Assembly: GCA_900469955.1 (NCBI GenBank)
Contig: UBYX01000002.1
Coordinates: 248,808 to 312,807 of the forward strand
DNA length: 64,000 nucleotides
Origin: Hyphomicrobiales bacterium
Lineage (GTDB): Bacteria > Pseudomonadota > Alphaproteobacteria > Rhizobiales > Rhizobiaceae
Reading direction: 5' to 3'
Made by a program: the position numbers and the translations under genes. The notes under the pieces were generated by a model. It was not told the DNA's origin. It searched no databases and saw only the letters and a program-made list of their open reading frames with translations. Within the stretch, counting starts at the first letter, position 1. Each line of letters opens with the position of its first letter. Of this stretch, positions 45,078 to 54,340 are shown one piece after another.

Positions 45078-46256
45078 TTATTGGCGCCGCTGCCGTGCAA
45101 CCGGCAGCGCGAGCAGGACGCAGACGACAAGGACTGCCGCCGCAAGTATCGTCGGGAGCGTGAAGCTGCCGCTTCGCTCCGCCACCCAGCCGGCCACCAG
45201 CGGGCCGATGATCTGGCCGGTACCGAAGGCCGCCGTCATGAAGGCGAGCGCCCGGCGCGGGCTGTCGGGCGAGAGCGCGCGGGCGATCTGGAGCCCGTAG
45301 GCGGTGACCACCATGAAAGTAACACCGAGCAGAAGTCCGCCGACCAGCGCACCCGCCGTCGGCGGCAGCAGGACCGAACCGAGCACGCCGACCGCCTGCA
45401 GCCCGAGCGCCGCCGCATAGGCCGTTGTGAGCCCGAAACCCCTCACCACCGGACGCCAGAGCATGAGCGAAACCGCCGCCGCCGTGCCGGTCAGGAACCA
45501 GGCGAGGAATTCCACGATCGGGCCGGCGTCTCCCATGCGCGCGATCGTGACGAGGAAGGTCGCGGTGATGACGTATCCAAAGCCGAACAATCCGTAGGAG
45601 ACGGTGAGGAGGACGAGCGGCAGGCGCCAGCGAAGCGGCGGTTCGGCCGCTGAACCGCCCCCGAAAGTCGGCCGCGGCAGGAGCCAGCCGACGACGGCCG
45701 AGATGACGACAACGATCGCAGCCCCGGCGAGCCAGTTCGCCTGCCAGCCATGCGCGCCGTCGCCGGCGACCGCATTGACCCCAAGCACCAGCGCGGAAGA
45801 AAGCGCGATCCCCGCTCCGACGCCGCCGAAATGCAGGACATTCACATTGTCCCGCCCGACCGCATAGGGCAGCACGATCGAGGAGGTGAAGATCATCGCA
45901 AGGGCGCTCGCAAGACCTGCAAGGAAACGGATGACGGTAAAGGCGAAGACGGACGTGGTCGCCGCCATGGCCGCGAGCAGGATCGCCGTCGCCAGCAACC
46001 CGCCGAGCGCCACCTGCCGCTCGCGTCCGGCCGCCCAGCCATAGGCCGAGAGGATCGCGCCGGCGAGATAGCCAGCGAAATTACCCGCCGCGATGAAGCC
46101 TGCATCGGCCGCCGAAAGCGGAATTCCACCCATCATGCCGGGAAGGATCGGAGTATAGAAGAACCGCCCGAACCCCATCGCCGCCGCCATGGCGATGGCG
46201 CCTGCAAATCCGGTCAGGAGAGGGCGGCTGGAATGGTCGGTGTTCATCTGCAGCAT
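45078..46256 (-). CDS. YbfB/YjiJ-family MFS transporter
   Basis: A 392-aa membrane protein with 12 hydrophobic segments, of the MFS subgroup defined by MAAAMGFGRFFYTPILPGMM in the first segment. AMIFTSSIVLPYAVGRDNVNVLHFGGVGAGIALSSALVLG in the middle and FMVVTAYGLQIARALSPDSPRRALAFMTAAFGTGQIIGPLVAG near the end fit the same group. The substrate is unknown; the family is often near sugar or aromatic acid genes. The start is uncertain between 46256 and an ATG nine bases later; neither has a strong ribosome site. Confidence 0.85.
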   Translation of the reverse strand: MLQMNTDHSSRPLLTGFAGAIAMAAAMGFGRFFYTPILPGMMGGIPLSAADAGFIAAGNFAGYLAGAILSAYGWAAGRERQVALGGLLATAILLAAMAATTSVFAFTVIRFLAGLASALAMIFTSSIVLPYAVGRDNVNVLHFGGVGAGIALSSALVLGVNAVAGDGAHGWQANWLAGAAIVVVISAVVGWLLPRPTFGGGSAAEPPLRWRLPLVLLTVSYGLFGFGYVITATFLVTIARMGDAGPIVEFLAWFLTGTAAAVSLMLWRPVVRGFGLTTAYAAALGLQAVGVLGSVLLPPTAGALVGGLLLGVTFMVVTAYGLQIARALSPDSPRRALAFMTAAFGTGQIIGPLVAGWVAERSGSFTLPTILAAAVLVVCVLLALPVARQRRQ

Positions 46257-46315
46257 GGTTCGCTTATCGCAGCCGCGGCCCCTCGGCACAAATCAGCAAT
46301 TGTCATTCCTGCGAT

Positions 46316-46348
46316 CAGTTGCGCTGATCACGAATCATCACGCAACTG
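46316..46348. promoter_or_regulatory. Inverted repeat upstream of MFS gene
   Basis: CAGTTGCG and CGCAACTG flank 17 bases (46316-46323 and 46341-46348), 60 to 92 bases upstream of the MFS gene start, in a region also rich in TGATCA-like words. It may be an operator for the MFS gene or the small gene at 46451; nothing identifies the regulator. Confidence 0.35.
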
Positions 46349-46450
46349 CCGCGACGATTTGATGCGGCGCAATACGACTTTCGTCTTGTTGCTGTCATGA
46401 ATGACGGGCAATGTTAGCATGTCGTCATGTTGCACGGCGGAGGACTGAAC

Positions 46451-46663
46451 ATGGACACCGACCTGACTCTATCGGAAGTGCTTGTCGATCCCCTTATCGC
46501 TCAGGTCCGCAAGGCCGACCATGTCGGTTATGCTGCCTTCGCGCAGTTGATGGAAAGTGCTGCGCGAATTCACACGCGGCAGCTTCTTGAACATCTGAAC
46601 GAGGAACGTGCCGACGCCTTCTATCGCCGCGTTGCAGCCACCGAACAGAGCGAGCTCTCGTAA
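46451..46663 (+). CDS. Small conserved-type hypothetical protein
   Basis: A 70-aa acidic helical protein (MDTDLTLSEVLVDPLIAQVRKADHVGYAAFAQLMESAARIHTRQLLEHL...). The ATG at 46451 has GGAGGACTGAAC upstream, a strong ribosome binding site, which favours it over an in-frame ATG 24 bases earlier. It is convergent with map three bases away. No recognised domain; it resembles small rhizobial proteins encoded next to transport or regulatory genes. Confidence 0.65.
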   Translation: MDTDLTLSEVLVDPLIAQVRKADHVGYAAFAQLMESAARIHTRQLLEHLNEERADAFYRRVAATEQSELS

Positions 46664-46666
46664 ATT

Positions 46667-47422
46667 TCACGCCGGAAGCGTCAGGATCAGGGGTCCGTTG
46701 CGGGTCACCACCACCGTGTGCTCGTATTGCACGGTCGGCGCCTTCGGGTCGCTGTAAAGCGTCCAGACGTCGCCGTTGCCGCCGTCCTCGGCCCAGTTGG
46801 CGCCGAGTGAAAGAAACGGCTCGACGGTAAAGACCAGCCCTTCCTCCAAGATCCGGTCTTCGTCCGGATCCGGCCAGGTCGGCACTTCCTTCGGCTCCTC
46901 GTGCAGCGAGCGGCCGATGCCGTGGCTCGATAGATTGGTGATCAGCGTATAGCGGTTCTTCTTGGCGAAGCTGCCGATGGCATTGCCGATGCCGGCGATC
47001 GGCTTGCCGGACTTCACCTGCTGAAGCCCGGTCCAGAGCGCCCGGCGTCCGTCGCGGCAGAGCTTTTCGATCTCGCGCTTCACCGGCGGCACGGCATAGG
47101 AGGCCCCGGTATCGCCGAAGAAGCCGTCCTTCACCGCCGAGACGTCGATATTGACGAGATCGCCCGCGTTGATCACCCGGTCGCCCGGAATGCCGTGCGC
47201 CACTTCCTCGTTGACGCTGATGCAGGTGGCGGCGGGAAACTGGTAGCAGGTCTCCGGCGCCGATAGGGCGCCGGCATTTTCAAGGATCCTGCGGCCGATA
47301 TCGTCCAGCTCGCGGGTCGTGATCCCGGGCTCCAGTGCCTTGCCCATCGCCTCCATCGCCTGCGCGCAGAGCCTTCCGATCTCCTTCAGCTTGGCGAGTT
47401 CGTCTTCGGTGGAAATGACCAT
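46667..47422 (-). CDS. map: Methionine aminopeptidase type I
   Basis: A 251-aa metalloprotease removing the initiator Met from new proteins. The family segments are ETCYQFPAATCISVNEEVAHGIPG (substrate His), NIDVSAVKDGFFGDTGASYAV (metal Asp residues), LSSHGIGRSLHEEPKEVP (metal His) and TVEPFLSLG (metal Glu). It is similar to MAP type Ia but probably a second, paralogous map, since the sequence deviates in a few places (CISVNEE). ATG at 47422 matches family length. Confidence 0.94.
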   Translation of the reverse strand: MVISTEDELAKLKEIGRLCAQAMEAMGKALEPGITTRELDDIGRRILENAGALSAPETCYQFPAATCISVNEEVAHGIPGDRVINAGDLVNIDVSAVKDGFFGDTGASYAVPPVKREIEKLCRDGRRALWTGLQQVKSGKPIAGIGNAIGSFAKKNRYTLITNLSSHGIGRSLHEEPKEVPTWPDPDEDRILEEGLVFTVEPFLSLGANWAEDGGNGDVWTLYSDPKAPTVQYEHTVVVTRNGPLILTLPA

Positions 47423-47449
47423 GGCCTGTCCGTGTTCTTCTTTTGCGTA

Positions 47450-48532
47450 TCAGGCGGCCGGTTTCGCGCCATCGCTGCTGCCCGTCAATTCTTTTCTGAC
47501 GCCCCCTATTTCTTTTCTTACGATCGCGGCGACCTTCGTGCCGTAGAGTTCGATGCCGCGCATGACTTGGCCGTGCGGCATCGGTCCGATCGCCATCTGC
47601 AGCAGGAACCGGTCCATGCCGAACACTTTATGCGCGGCAATGATCTTTTCCGCCACCAGTTCCGGCTCGCCGACGAAGAGATTGCCAAGCGGCCCGCGCG
47701 ACTGGTCGAAATGCGCCCGGCTGGTCGGTCCCCAGCCGCGCTCGCGGCCGATGCGGTTCATCACCTCAGCCTGAGGGCCGTAGAACTGATCGGCTGCCGC
47801 CTCCGTCGTATCGGCGATGAAGCCGTGCACGTTGATGCTCGTCTTCAGCTTCGCGGCATCCTGGCCGGCCCGGCGGGCAGCCTCGCGGTAGAGGTTGAAG
47901 AAGGGCGCGAAGCGCGGATATTCGCCGCCGATAATGGCGACCGCCAGCGGCAGGCCCATGGCCCCTGCCCGCGCCACCGATTGCGGCGTACCGCCCACTG
48001 CGATCCAGACCGGCAGCGGATCCTGCAGCGGACGCGGATAGACGCCGCGGCCGTTGATGGCCGGCCGTAGCTGGCCCTCCGACCACGTCACGATCTCCTG
48101 CTCCTGGATTGCGAGCAACAGGTCCAGCTTCTCGGCAAACAGCTGATCGTAATCGCCGAGGTCGTAACCGAAGAGCGGGAAGGATTCGATGAACGAGCCT
48201 CGGCCCGCCATGATCTCCGCCCGGCCGTTGGAAATAAGGTCGAGCGTCGAAAACTGCTGGAAAACCCGTACCGGGTCGTCCGAGCTCAGCACCGAAACGG
48301 CGCTGGTCAGCCGGATGTTCTTCGTTCGCGCCGCGGCGGCTGCAAGCACCACCGCGGGCGAAGAGACCACGTAGTCCGGGCGGTGGTGTTCGCCAAGCCC
48401 GAAAACGTCGAGCCCCACCTGGTCGGCGAGCTCGATCTCTTCCAGAAGATCCTTGATCCGGCGGGCGCCTTCCGCGCCCTTGTCGAGCGCTGCGGCATCG
48501 ACATCGCCAAAGGTATGCAGTCCGAGTTCCAT
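47450..48532 (-). CDS. LLM-class flavin-dependent oxidoreductase
   Basis: A 360-aa luciferase-like monooxygenase family protein. [12 protein letters not shown] at the N-terminus, [83 protein letters not shown] and [24 protein letters not shown] are typical of the group using FMNH2 (as in bacterial luciferase and alkane sulfonate monooxygenase). The substrate cannot be read from the sequence. The gene is preceded by map on the same strand in the direction of transcription after its end (28-base gap), so they may share transcripts. Confidence 0.88.
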   Translation of the reverse strand: MELGLHTFGDVDAAALDKGAEGARRIKDLLEEIELADQVGLDVFGLGEHHRPDYVVSSPAVVLAAAAARTKNIRLTSAVSVLSSDDPVRVFQQFSTLDLISNGRAEIMAGRGSFIESFPLFGYDLGDYDQLFAEKLDLLLAIQEQEIVTWSEGQLRPAINGRGVYPRPLQDPLPVWIAVGGTPQSVARAGAMGLPLAVAIIGGEYPRFAPFFNLYREAARRAGQDAAKLKTSINVHGFIADTTEAAADQFYGPQAEVMNRIGRERGWGPTSRAHFDQSRGPLGNLFVGEPELVAEKIIAAHKVFGMDRFLLQMAIGPMPHGQVMRGIELYGTKVAAIVRKEIGGVRKELTGSSDGAKPAA

Positions 48533-48646
48533 CGTTGAAAAATCCGTTCGTTGATGACGGTCAGATAGTTATCCGGCCGCCGGCGCGCAAACGCGAAACT
48601 TTCGAAGGGTCCGTTCGATCGATTGGATAGGTTGCCGCCTGCATCG

Positions 48647-49009
48647 TCAGGCGGCGGCCGGCGGCGGAACCACCAGCTCAACCGCCCGCCGCAGGTCGTC
48701 GATCAGGAACGGCTTGGTGATGACGGGCCATTGCTGATAGCCGGGTTCGATGCCGGTCGCGCCATAGCCGGTCGCGAAAACGAAAGGGATGCCGCGGGCG
48801 GCGAGGATATCGGCGACCGGAAACGATTTGTGCCCGTCCAGATTGACGTCGAGTATGGCCAGGTCGATCTCGAAGGTCGCCGCCATCTCCTCCGCCTGTT
48901 TCAGGCGCATGGCGAGATCGACGACCTCATGGCCGAGTTCGACGAGCATGTCCTCGACCAGCAGCGAAATGGTCATCTCGTCCTCGACAACAAGTATTCG
49001 CAACGTCAT
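48647..49009 (-). CDS. Single-domain response regulator
   Basis: A 120-aa receiver domain only: RILVVEDEMTISLLVEDMLVELGHEV with the acidic pocket, phosphorylation Asp in DLAILDVNLDGHKS (about residue 53), the Thr/Ala switch in PFVFATGYGA and Lys in VITKPF. No output domain. It begins one base after the HWE kinase stop codon (TGA, then ATG) and is therefore its likely phosphorylation partner. Proteins of this type in rhizobia often relay to another kinase or act as phosphate sinks. Confidence 0.9.
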   Translation of the reverse strand: MTLRILVVEDEMTISLLVEDMLVELGHEVVDLAMRLKQAEEMAATFEIDLAILDVNLDGHKSFPVADILAARGIPFVFATGYGATGIEPGYQQWPVITKPFLIDDLRRAVELVVPPPAAA

Positions 49010-49010
49010 C

Positions 49011-50480
49011 TCAGTGGCTCGCATAAATGGAGTCGGACGCATCGATCGTGCAGACGAAGCCGTCAGGCAGGAATTCCATCTTGGCCTCTCCGCCCACTTC
49101 TCTTGCGAGCCCCCGCTCGATCAGCGCGGATCCGAACCCACGCTGTTCCGGGGGCTGAACCCTCGGGCCGCCCTCTTCGCGCCATTCGATCCGCAGGCGC
49201 TTTGCGCCGTCCTTCAGATAGGCGGACCATGAAACGGATACCCTGCCCGCGGAATTCGACCAGGCGCCGTATTTGAGCGCGTTGGTGGCCATTTCATGCA
49301 TGGCGAGCGTCAAGGCGAGCGCCGTCTTGGCCGAAAGCGTGACGTCTTCGCCCTCGATCACGCACCGGCCCTTCTCGGGGCAATGGGGCCGGATCGCCTG
49401 CTCGACGGCGCCACGCAGCGAGGCGCCCGCCCATCGCTCGCCGGTCAGAAGATCGTTTGCCTGGCCAAGCGCCACCATACGGGCGGAAAAGCGCACCTGC
49501 GCGTCCTTCAGGTCGGTATTTTTCCGGAAGGTCTGCATGGCGATCGCCTGGATCATGGCAAGGTTGTTCTTGACCCGGTGATTGAGTTCGTGGACGACGA
49601 GCTTGAGATGCTCCTCGTTCTGCCGCCGCTGGGTGATGTCGGAGGCGGCCCCGAACCATTCGACGATCCGCCCCCTTTCATCGAAGATCGGCACCGCCCG
49701 CGACGAGGTCCAGCCCATCGACCCATCCGCGCGCCGGACGCGATGTTCGAGCTGGAAGACTCCTTTGGTGCGGATCGCCTCGTCGATGACCGATTGGATG
49801 TAATCCCGATCTTCCGGAAAAAGGTATATTTCCTGCCAGGCGATGCGCGGACTTTCCGTATCGGCGAGAAATCCCCGGCCGTCGAGCTGGCGCATTTCCT
49901 TCCAGTCCGCGCTCATCGAATAGACGACGTCGGACATGGCATTGGTCAGAGCCCTGAAACGGCTCTCGCTTTCGCGAAGCCTCTGCTGCCCCAGGACGCT
50001 GTTGGTGGTTTCCACAACGACCGCAATGACGCCGGCCGGATCGCCGCTTTCATCGAGCACCGGAGAATAGTCCAGGTTCATCCAGACCGGCTCCGGTTTT
50101 CCGTGACGGATCAGCGTGTGCTTCTGGTTCTCGTAGGAGAGCACGCCGCCGGCCATGCAGATCTTCATCACGTTGTCGTTGAAGTCTGCGACCTCCTCCC
50201 AGCCTTCCCGGACTTTGGATCCGAGCAGTTGCGGGTGGCGCTCGCCGGCAAAGACGGAATAGGCGTCGTTGTAGATCATTATGCCATCGGCGCCCCAGAG
50301 AACCACGATGGGCACCGGCGACAAAAGCAGCATGCCGGTCACGGTTCTGAGACTTTGCGGCCAATCCGAAATCGGGCCGAGCGGCGTTTTGGACCAGTCG
50401 AAACGCCTGATCAGGTTCCCCATTTCCCCCGTGCCGGAAAATGCCGGATGTTCGTCTTTCGCCGCCGGATGTGCAACCAC
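49011..50480 (-). CDS. PAS-containing HWE-family sensor histidine kinase
   Basis: A 489-aa soluble sensor kinase. Two PAS domains (about 50-155 and 175-290; for example GADGIMIYNDAYSVFAGERHPQLLGSKVREGWEE and DVVYSMSADWKEMRQLDG) precede a dimerisation/phospho-acceptor helix LVVHELNHRVKNNLAMIQAIAMQTF (His near 302) and an ATPase domain with ALTLAMHEMATNALKYGAWS, WREEGGPRV and GFGSALIERGLAREVGG. The phospho-acceptor and MATNALKYGA motifs define the HWE/HisKA_2 class common in Rhizobiales. No membrane segment. GTG start at 50480 has GGAGC upstream. The ligand of the PAS domains is unknown. Confidence 0.92.
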   Translation of the reverse strand: MVAHPAAKDEHPAFSGTGEMGNLIRRFDWSKTPLGPISDWPQSLRTVTGMLLLSPVPIVVLWGADGIMIYNDAYSVFAGERHPQLLGSKVREGWEEVADFNDNVMKICMAGGVLSYENQKHTLIRHGKPEPVWMNLDYSPVLDESGDPAGVIAVVVETTNSVLGQQRLRESESRFRALTNAMSDVVYSMSADWKEMRQLDGRGFLADTESPRIAWQEIYLFPEDRDYIQSVIDEAIRTKGVFQLEHRVRRADGSMGWTSSRAVPIFDERGRIVEWFGAASDITQRRQNEEHLKLVVHELNHRVKNNLAMIQAIAMQTFRKNTDLKDAQVRFSARMVALGQANDLLTGERWAGASLRGAVEQAIRPHCPEKGRCVIEGEDVTLSAKTALALTLAMHEMATNALKYGAWSNSAGRVSVSWSAYLKDGAKRLRIEWREEGGPRVQPPEQRGFGSALIERGLAREVGGEAKMEFLPDGFVCTIDASDSIYASH

Positions 50481-50736
50481 GAAGAGCTCCAGATCATTTC
50501 GGAGGACCGCCCGACGAGGGTCGAAGGCACTGCCTGAAATTGCCCTTCACGTCACTATATCACCAGCCGGCCGCCTCGCCTCAAGCAATTTCGAATTTAA
50601 ATCTAGATCATTCACAACTTCAATGGAATCCGACGGGATACCGCTTCAAGACGAAACGGCGAAGCGCGGCGCTCTCTTGTGTCGATCCGCGATCGGAAGC
50701 CTGTTCCAATCTTGGGGGTCTTCGGTAGCCGTTGAA
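50481..50736. other. Intergenic region upstream of HWE kinase
   Basis: This gap contains the kinase promoter region, AT-rich near 50590-50625 (CAATTTCGAATTTAAATC). No further gene or recognised operator was found in it. Confidence 0.5.
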
Positions 50737-50772
50737 TCGAAAATCGAGGAGATGACGCCATCTCCCCGATTT
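50737..50772 (-). terminator. Terminator of SRPBCC gene
   Basis: A 14-bp stem with one mismatch (50741-50754 with 50759-50772, 4-base loop) is followed on the minus strand by TTTTCGATTC. It starts 12 bases after the SRPBCC stop codon. Confidence 0.78.
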
Positions 50773-50783
50773 GATTCGTTCTT

Positions 50784-51254
50784 TCAGAAAGTCTTCGCGA
50801 TCTGCGCGAGCTGGTCGGCGACGATGCCCCAGCCTTCGTGAAAGCCCATTTGTTCATGGGCCTTCATATCCTCTTCCGTCCAGTGCAAGGCGGTTGCGGT
50901 ATAGCGGGTGCGGCCGTTGCCGAGGTCTTCGAACTCGACGATGGCCGTCATGAACGGCTTTTCCGATGGCACCCAGGCGCTCGTGTAAGCGTCGGTGAAG
51001 ACCAGCTTCCGGTTCGGAACAACCTCCAGGTAGACCCCGTGATTGGGGATCTTCTCGCCTTCCGGCCCCTCCATCAGGATGTAGCTCGATCCGCCTGCAC
51101 GCAAATCCATCCTGGCCTCGGTCACCTTCCAGGGCTTGGGGCAGAACCATTCGCCCATCCGCTCCGGTGTGGTCCAGGCCTTGTAGAGCTGTTCGGCCGG
51201 CGCATCGATCTCGCGTACGAGCTGCAGCGGGTAACTAGCGGTATTGGCAGTCAT
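50784..51254 (-). CDS. SRPBCC domain protein
   Basis: A 156-aa START-fold protein of the AHSA1-like group: YPLQLVREIDAPAEQLYKAWTTPERMGEWFCPKPWKVTEARMDLRAGGSSYILMEGPEG, then TRYTATALHWTEEDMKAHEQMGFHEGWGIVADQL. The pocket would bind a small hydrophobic molecule, unknown. The ATG at 51254 has GGGAGATGG upstream; the frame is open much further but without homology. No ArsR partner is adjacent, in contrast to the similar gene at 32668. Confidence 0.88.
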   Translation of the reverse strand: MTANTASYPLQLVREIDAPAEQLYKAWTTPERMGEWFCPKPWKVTEARMDLRAGGSSYILMEGPEGEKIPNHGVYLEVVPNRKLVFTDAYTSAWVPSEKPFMTAIVEFEDLGNGRTRYTATALHWTEEDMKAHEQMGFHEGWGIVADQLAQIAKTF

Positions 51255-51499
51255 TTTTCCATCTCCCGTTGGGTTTGAAAGACATCGTATCCGATGTTGC
51301 CCCAAGGACGGGCGGCGGAAAAGAGATCCGACAGAGCCCGCGAAGATTTTGAGTATTTTTGTCGAGGGCGCAGGCGAGATCTTCTTGCCTGGTCGATTTG
51401 ACGGAAATTTCACGGCCCTCCGCACGCTGGGCAAACGCCGCGGTGCAATCTTCCCCCATCACAAAAAATCGACTTGTCGTGTTTTGAGGGAGATCCCCG

Positions 51500-51754
51500 A
51501 TGACAAATATCCTGACCACCACGAACACAACCACGCGCCTCGCTCGTGGGCTGGGCGAGATCCTGGCTGGCGCCGCGAGCTTCTGGTTCAGCGAGAACCG
51601 CCGGCACGCAAGCCACGCACGAACCATGAAGATCCTGCACGAACTCAGCGACGAGCAGCTCACGGACATCGGCATTGATCCCTCGCTTGTTCACGTGGGG
51701 CCGAGGATGCATGTGGATGCACGGCTCATGACCACCCTGCTCTCGCTTCGGTGA
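51500..51754 (+). CDS. DUF1127 (YjiS-like) small protein
   Basis: An 84-aa protein whose C-terminal half matches DUF1127: ENRRHASHARTMKILHELSDEQLTDIGIDPSLVHVG. In Agrobacterium and Rhodobacter, short DUF1127 proteins bind RNA or influence phosphate and sRNA responses, and the family is abundant in Rhizobiales. GAGGGAGATCCC precedes the ATG. The N-terminal ~30 residues are Thr-rich and then hydrophobic (LGEILAGAASFWF). The gene is convergent with the sigma factor gene 21 bases away. Confidence 0.85.
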   Translation: MTNILTTTNTTTRLARGLGEILAGAASFWFSENRRHASHARTMKILHELSDEQLTDIGIDPSLVHVGPRMHVDARLMTTLLSLR

Positions 51755-51775
51755 GACCGATGGCGAGCGCCTTGG

Positions 51776-53029
51776 TCATTCCACCGGCGAGGGGACGGCG
51801 CCGAGCTTATCGATCTGTTGGCGGATATGGGCGCATTCGGCTGGAGAATTGGCGAGCGCGATTGCCCGGTCGAAGGCTTCGCGCGCTTCGGCCTTGCGGT
51901 CCAACTGCATCAGGAAGCTTCCGCGCACCCCGTGGAAATAGAAATAGCCGTCGAGCCTTTCGGCAAGCGGAGCGATCAGCTCGAGCGCCTGCTCCGGACC
52001 GTCGAGCTTCGAGACGGCCACCGCCCGGTTGAGGGTGACGACCGGCGACGGCCGGAGGCGTTCCAAAAGGCCGTAGAGCTGGTTGATCTCCGCCCAATCC
52101 GTCTCTCCGGGCGTGGCGGCGCGGGCATGCAGGGCGGAGATCGCCGCCTGTACCTGGTAAGGGCCGGGCTGGCGATGGCGGATCGCCTTGTCGAGAAGCA
52201 CCAGGGCCTCGTTGATCAGCTTGCGGTCCCAGAGAGAGCGATCCTGGTCTTCCAGCAAGATGATCTGGCTCTGCCCGTCGAAGCGGGCCCCGGCGCGAGA
52301 ATGCTGCAGCATCATCAGCGCAAGCAGGCCCATGATCTCCGGCTCTCCGGGAAAGATGCGCAGGAGCAGCCGGGCGAGCCGGATCGCCTCTTCGCAGAAC
52401 GCGGCGTTATCGGGATTGTTGACCCCAGCGGAATATCCCTCGTTGAAGACGAGATAGATCATCGAGGAAACCATGCCGAGCCTCGTCGCCCGCTCGGCCG
52501 CATCCGGCGTCTCGAACGGCACACCGGCCTTGGCGACGCGGGCTTTGGCGCGGGTAATGCGCTGCTCCATCGCCGCCTCGCTGACGAGGAACGCGCGGGC
52601 GATCTGCGGCACAGTGAGACCCGAAACGATCCTGAGCGCCAGCGCAATCTGCTGCGTATTGGGCAGATCAGGATGACAGCAGATGAACATCAGGCGCAGG
52701 ATGTCGTCCCGATAGTTGGAATTGTCGAGCCGGTCGGCGATATCGTCTTCCGCGTCGGAAAGATCGGAGAAGGCTTCCTCCTCCGGCAGCGGATCGTTTT
52801 TGGCACGCTTGCGGACCGCGTCGATGCCGCTGTTGCGGCCGACGAAGATCAGCCAGGCAGTCGGATCGCGCGGCGCGCCCCTCTCCGGCCAGGTCCGGAT
52901 GGCGCGCAGGCAGGCCTCCTGAAACGCCTCCTCCGCGGTGTCGAGATCGCGGAAGTAGCGAAGCAGTGCGCCGAGCGCCTGCGGCCGGGCGGCCGTCAGT
53001 GCAAGTTCTATCCACGCGATATCGGTCAT
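51776..53029 (-). CDS. ECF sigma factor of the ECF42 type
   Basis: A 417-aa sigma factor longer than usual ECFs. The N-terminus holds region 2 (ALGALLRYFRDLDTAEEAFQEACLRAIRTWPERGAPRDPTAWLIFVGRNSGIDAVRKR) and region 4 (ALALRIVSGLTVPQIARAFLVSEAAMEQRITRAKARV). About 230 further residues form a helical C-terminal extension with the family block YLVFNEGYSA and TPR-like repeats (DUF6596-type). This architecture, together with overlap by four bases with a DGPF/YciI gene, marks ECF42. ECF42 factors use their C-terminal domain for control rather than a linked anti-sigma factor. Confidence 0.9.
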   Translation of the reverse strand: MTDIAWIELALTAARPQALGALLRYFRDLDTAEEAFQEACLRAIRTWPERGAPRDPTAWLIFVGRNSGIDAVRKRAKNDPLPEEEAFSDLSDAEDDIADRLDNSNYRDDILRLMFICCHPDLPNTQQIALALRIVSGLTVPQIARAFLVSEAAMEQRITRAKARVAKAGVPFETPDAAERATRLGMVSSMIYLVFNEGYSAGVNNPDNAAFCEEAIRLARLLLRIFPGEPEIMGLLALMMLQHSRAGARFDGQSQIILLEDQDRSLWDRKLINEALVLLDKAIRHRQPGPYQVQAAISALHARAATPGETDWAEINQLYGLLERLRPSPVVTLNRAVAVSKLDGPEQALELIAPLAERLDGYFYFHGVRGSFLMQLDRKAEAREAFDRAIALANSPAECAHIRQQIDKLGAVPSPVE

Positions 53030-53400
53030 GTCTTGATTGCTCCGGGGTGAAAGACGTGGAAGGGCCGGATCTCGTAGGAACTCGAGCCCGGATTGACGCT
53101 CGACAGTTGCTTGGCGAAGGCGACCGCTTCTTCAAGCGTTTCGGCGTCCACGGTATAGAAGCCGAGCAGCGCCTCCTTGGTTTCCGCGAAGGGTCCGTCG
53201 ATAACCAGCGGCTCGTCCTTGCCCTTGCGCACGGTGGTCGCGGCAGTGGTCGGCATGAGGCGCGCTACAGGCCCGAGCTTGCCGGCCTGCATCAGCGGCT
53301 GCTGGACCTCCATGAGCTTGTCCATGACGGCCGCCTCTTCCTCCTTGGACCAGGCAAAGACGGTTTCCTCATGGGCGTAGCAAAGGATGGCGTAAAGCAT
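53026..53400 (-). CDS. YciI/DGPF-domain protein
   Basis: A 124-aa protein: MLYAILCYAHEETVFAWSKEEEAAVMDKLMEVQQPLMQAGKLGPVARLMPTTAATTVRKGKDEPLVIDGPFAETKEALLGFYTVDAETLEEAVAFAKQL. The DGPFAETKE motif defines the DGPF group of YciI-like proteins. It precedes the ECF42 sigma gene with a four-base overlap, and ECF42 factors are typically encoded with such proteins and may direct their transcription. The molecular role of DGPF proteins is unknown. AGGAGAAGGAGATCGAG lies just before the ATG at 53400, which fixes the start inside a longer open frame. Confidence 0.92.
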   Translation of the reverse strand: MLYAILCYAHEETVFAWSKEEEAAVMDKLMEVQQPLMQAGKLGPVARLMPTTAATTVRKGKDEPLVIDGPFAETKEALLGFYTVDAETLEEAVAFAKQLSSVNPGSSSYEIRPFHVFHPGAIKT

Positions 53401-53476
53401 CTCGATCTCCTTCTCCTGTTGAAGACGAAGGAGTAGCCGCTGATCCGACCGGCCGCAGCAATTTTTTTGAAGCAAC

Positions 53477-54340
53477 CTAGCGGCGGCCCGTGGGGCTGGT
53501 CCCGAAACTCTCGCGGAAGCGGCGGGAAAAATGCGAGCGGGAGGAGTAACCCGCCGCCTCCGCGGCTGCGAGACTGGACGCACCGGCGACGAGCGCATTT
53601 TGCCCTGCCCGGAGACGCTCGCGGCGCAGGATGGTGCGGAAGGAGGTCCCTTCGACTGAAAGGCGACGCCTGAGAGTGGAGGCGCCGATCCTGAGTTCTC
53701 TCGCCACATCTGCAACGCACCACGATTCCGAAGGCGCCGTCGCGATCAGCCACGCGACCTCTTCGGCAACGCTCTGGCGGAACAATGCCCGCGCTTCCGG
53801 CAAGGGCCTGAGGAGCGCCAGAACTTCGGTCATCCTCAGCCGTTTGATCGTCTCGCCGGTGGATCCGTCGGCAATCGACGTCGCCGCATGGCAGAGTGCT
53901 TCGACCAGATCTTCGCCGAGCGGCACGCCGAACGAGCCGGTCGCGCCGCCTTCCAGTCGCTCCGCCGCGGAAAGCGGCGCAATTCCCTCCGGCAGGCTCG
54001 GCACATCGAGGCGAAGCGCCACGTAAAGCCCGTTCGTCGCGTCGGGAATGTTGACGACATCCATCGGCACCCCGGTCGGCAGCACGAAGACCGAGCCCGC
54101 CGGGAACGATTGACCCCGGTCGCCCAGCCACACGTCCTTCTGGCCATAGAGTACGATGCAGATCATCGGGCAGTCGAGCTGCAGCGCCGTCATCCGCTCG
54201 CGATCGAAGCAGCAATAGGCAAAAAGCTGCCCGCCATAGGGATGCATGCCGCGGTCGAGCCGGCCCGAAACCACGGGACGCAGGCGCTCGAGCAGACGGC
54301 GGGAAAGATCGGGAAAACGGTCGCGCATGATCAGGTTCAT
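53477..54340 (-). CDS. AraC-family transcriptional regulator
   Basis: A protein of about 287 aa with an N-terminal cupin-like effector domain (DCPMICIVLYGQKDVWLGDRGQSFPAGSVFVLPTGVPMDVVNIPD) and a C-terminal AraC double helix-turn-helix (VADVARELRIGASTLRRRLSVEGTSFRTILRRERLRAGQNALVAGASSLAAAEAAGYSSRSHFSRRFRESFG). The N-terminal part resembles AraC_N, typical of regulators of nearby metabolic genes. The divergent neighbour is a secreted metallo-hydrolase gene, its probable target. Start is ambiguous between ATG 54340 and ATG 54358; neither has a good ribosome site, and a TATAGT sequence just upstream of 54340 could be a -10 element. Confidence 0.85.
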   Translation of the reverse strand: MNLIMRDRFPDLSRRLLERLRPVVSGRLDRGMHPYGGQLFAYCCFDRERMTALQLDCPMICIVLYGQKDVWLGDRGQSFPAGSVFVLPTGVPMDVVNIPDATNGLYVALRLDVPSLPEGIAPLSAAERLEGGATGSFGVPLGEDLVEALCHAATSIADGSTGETIKRLRMTEVLALLRPLPEARALFRQSVAEEVAWLIATAPSESWCVADVARELRIGASTLRRRLSVEGTSFRTILRRERLRAGQNALVAGASSLAAAEAAGYSSRSHFSRRFRESFGTSPTGRR

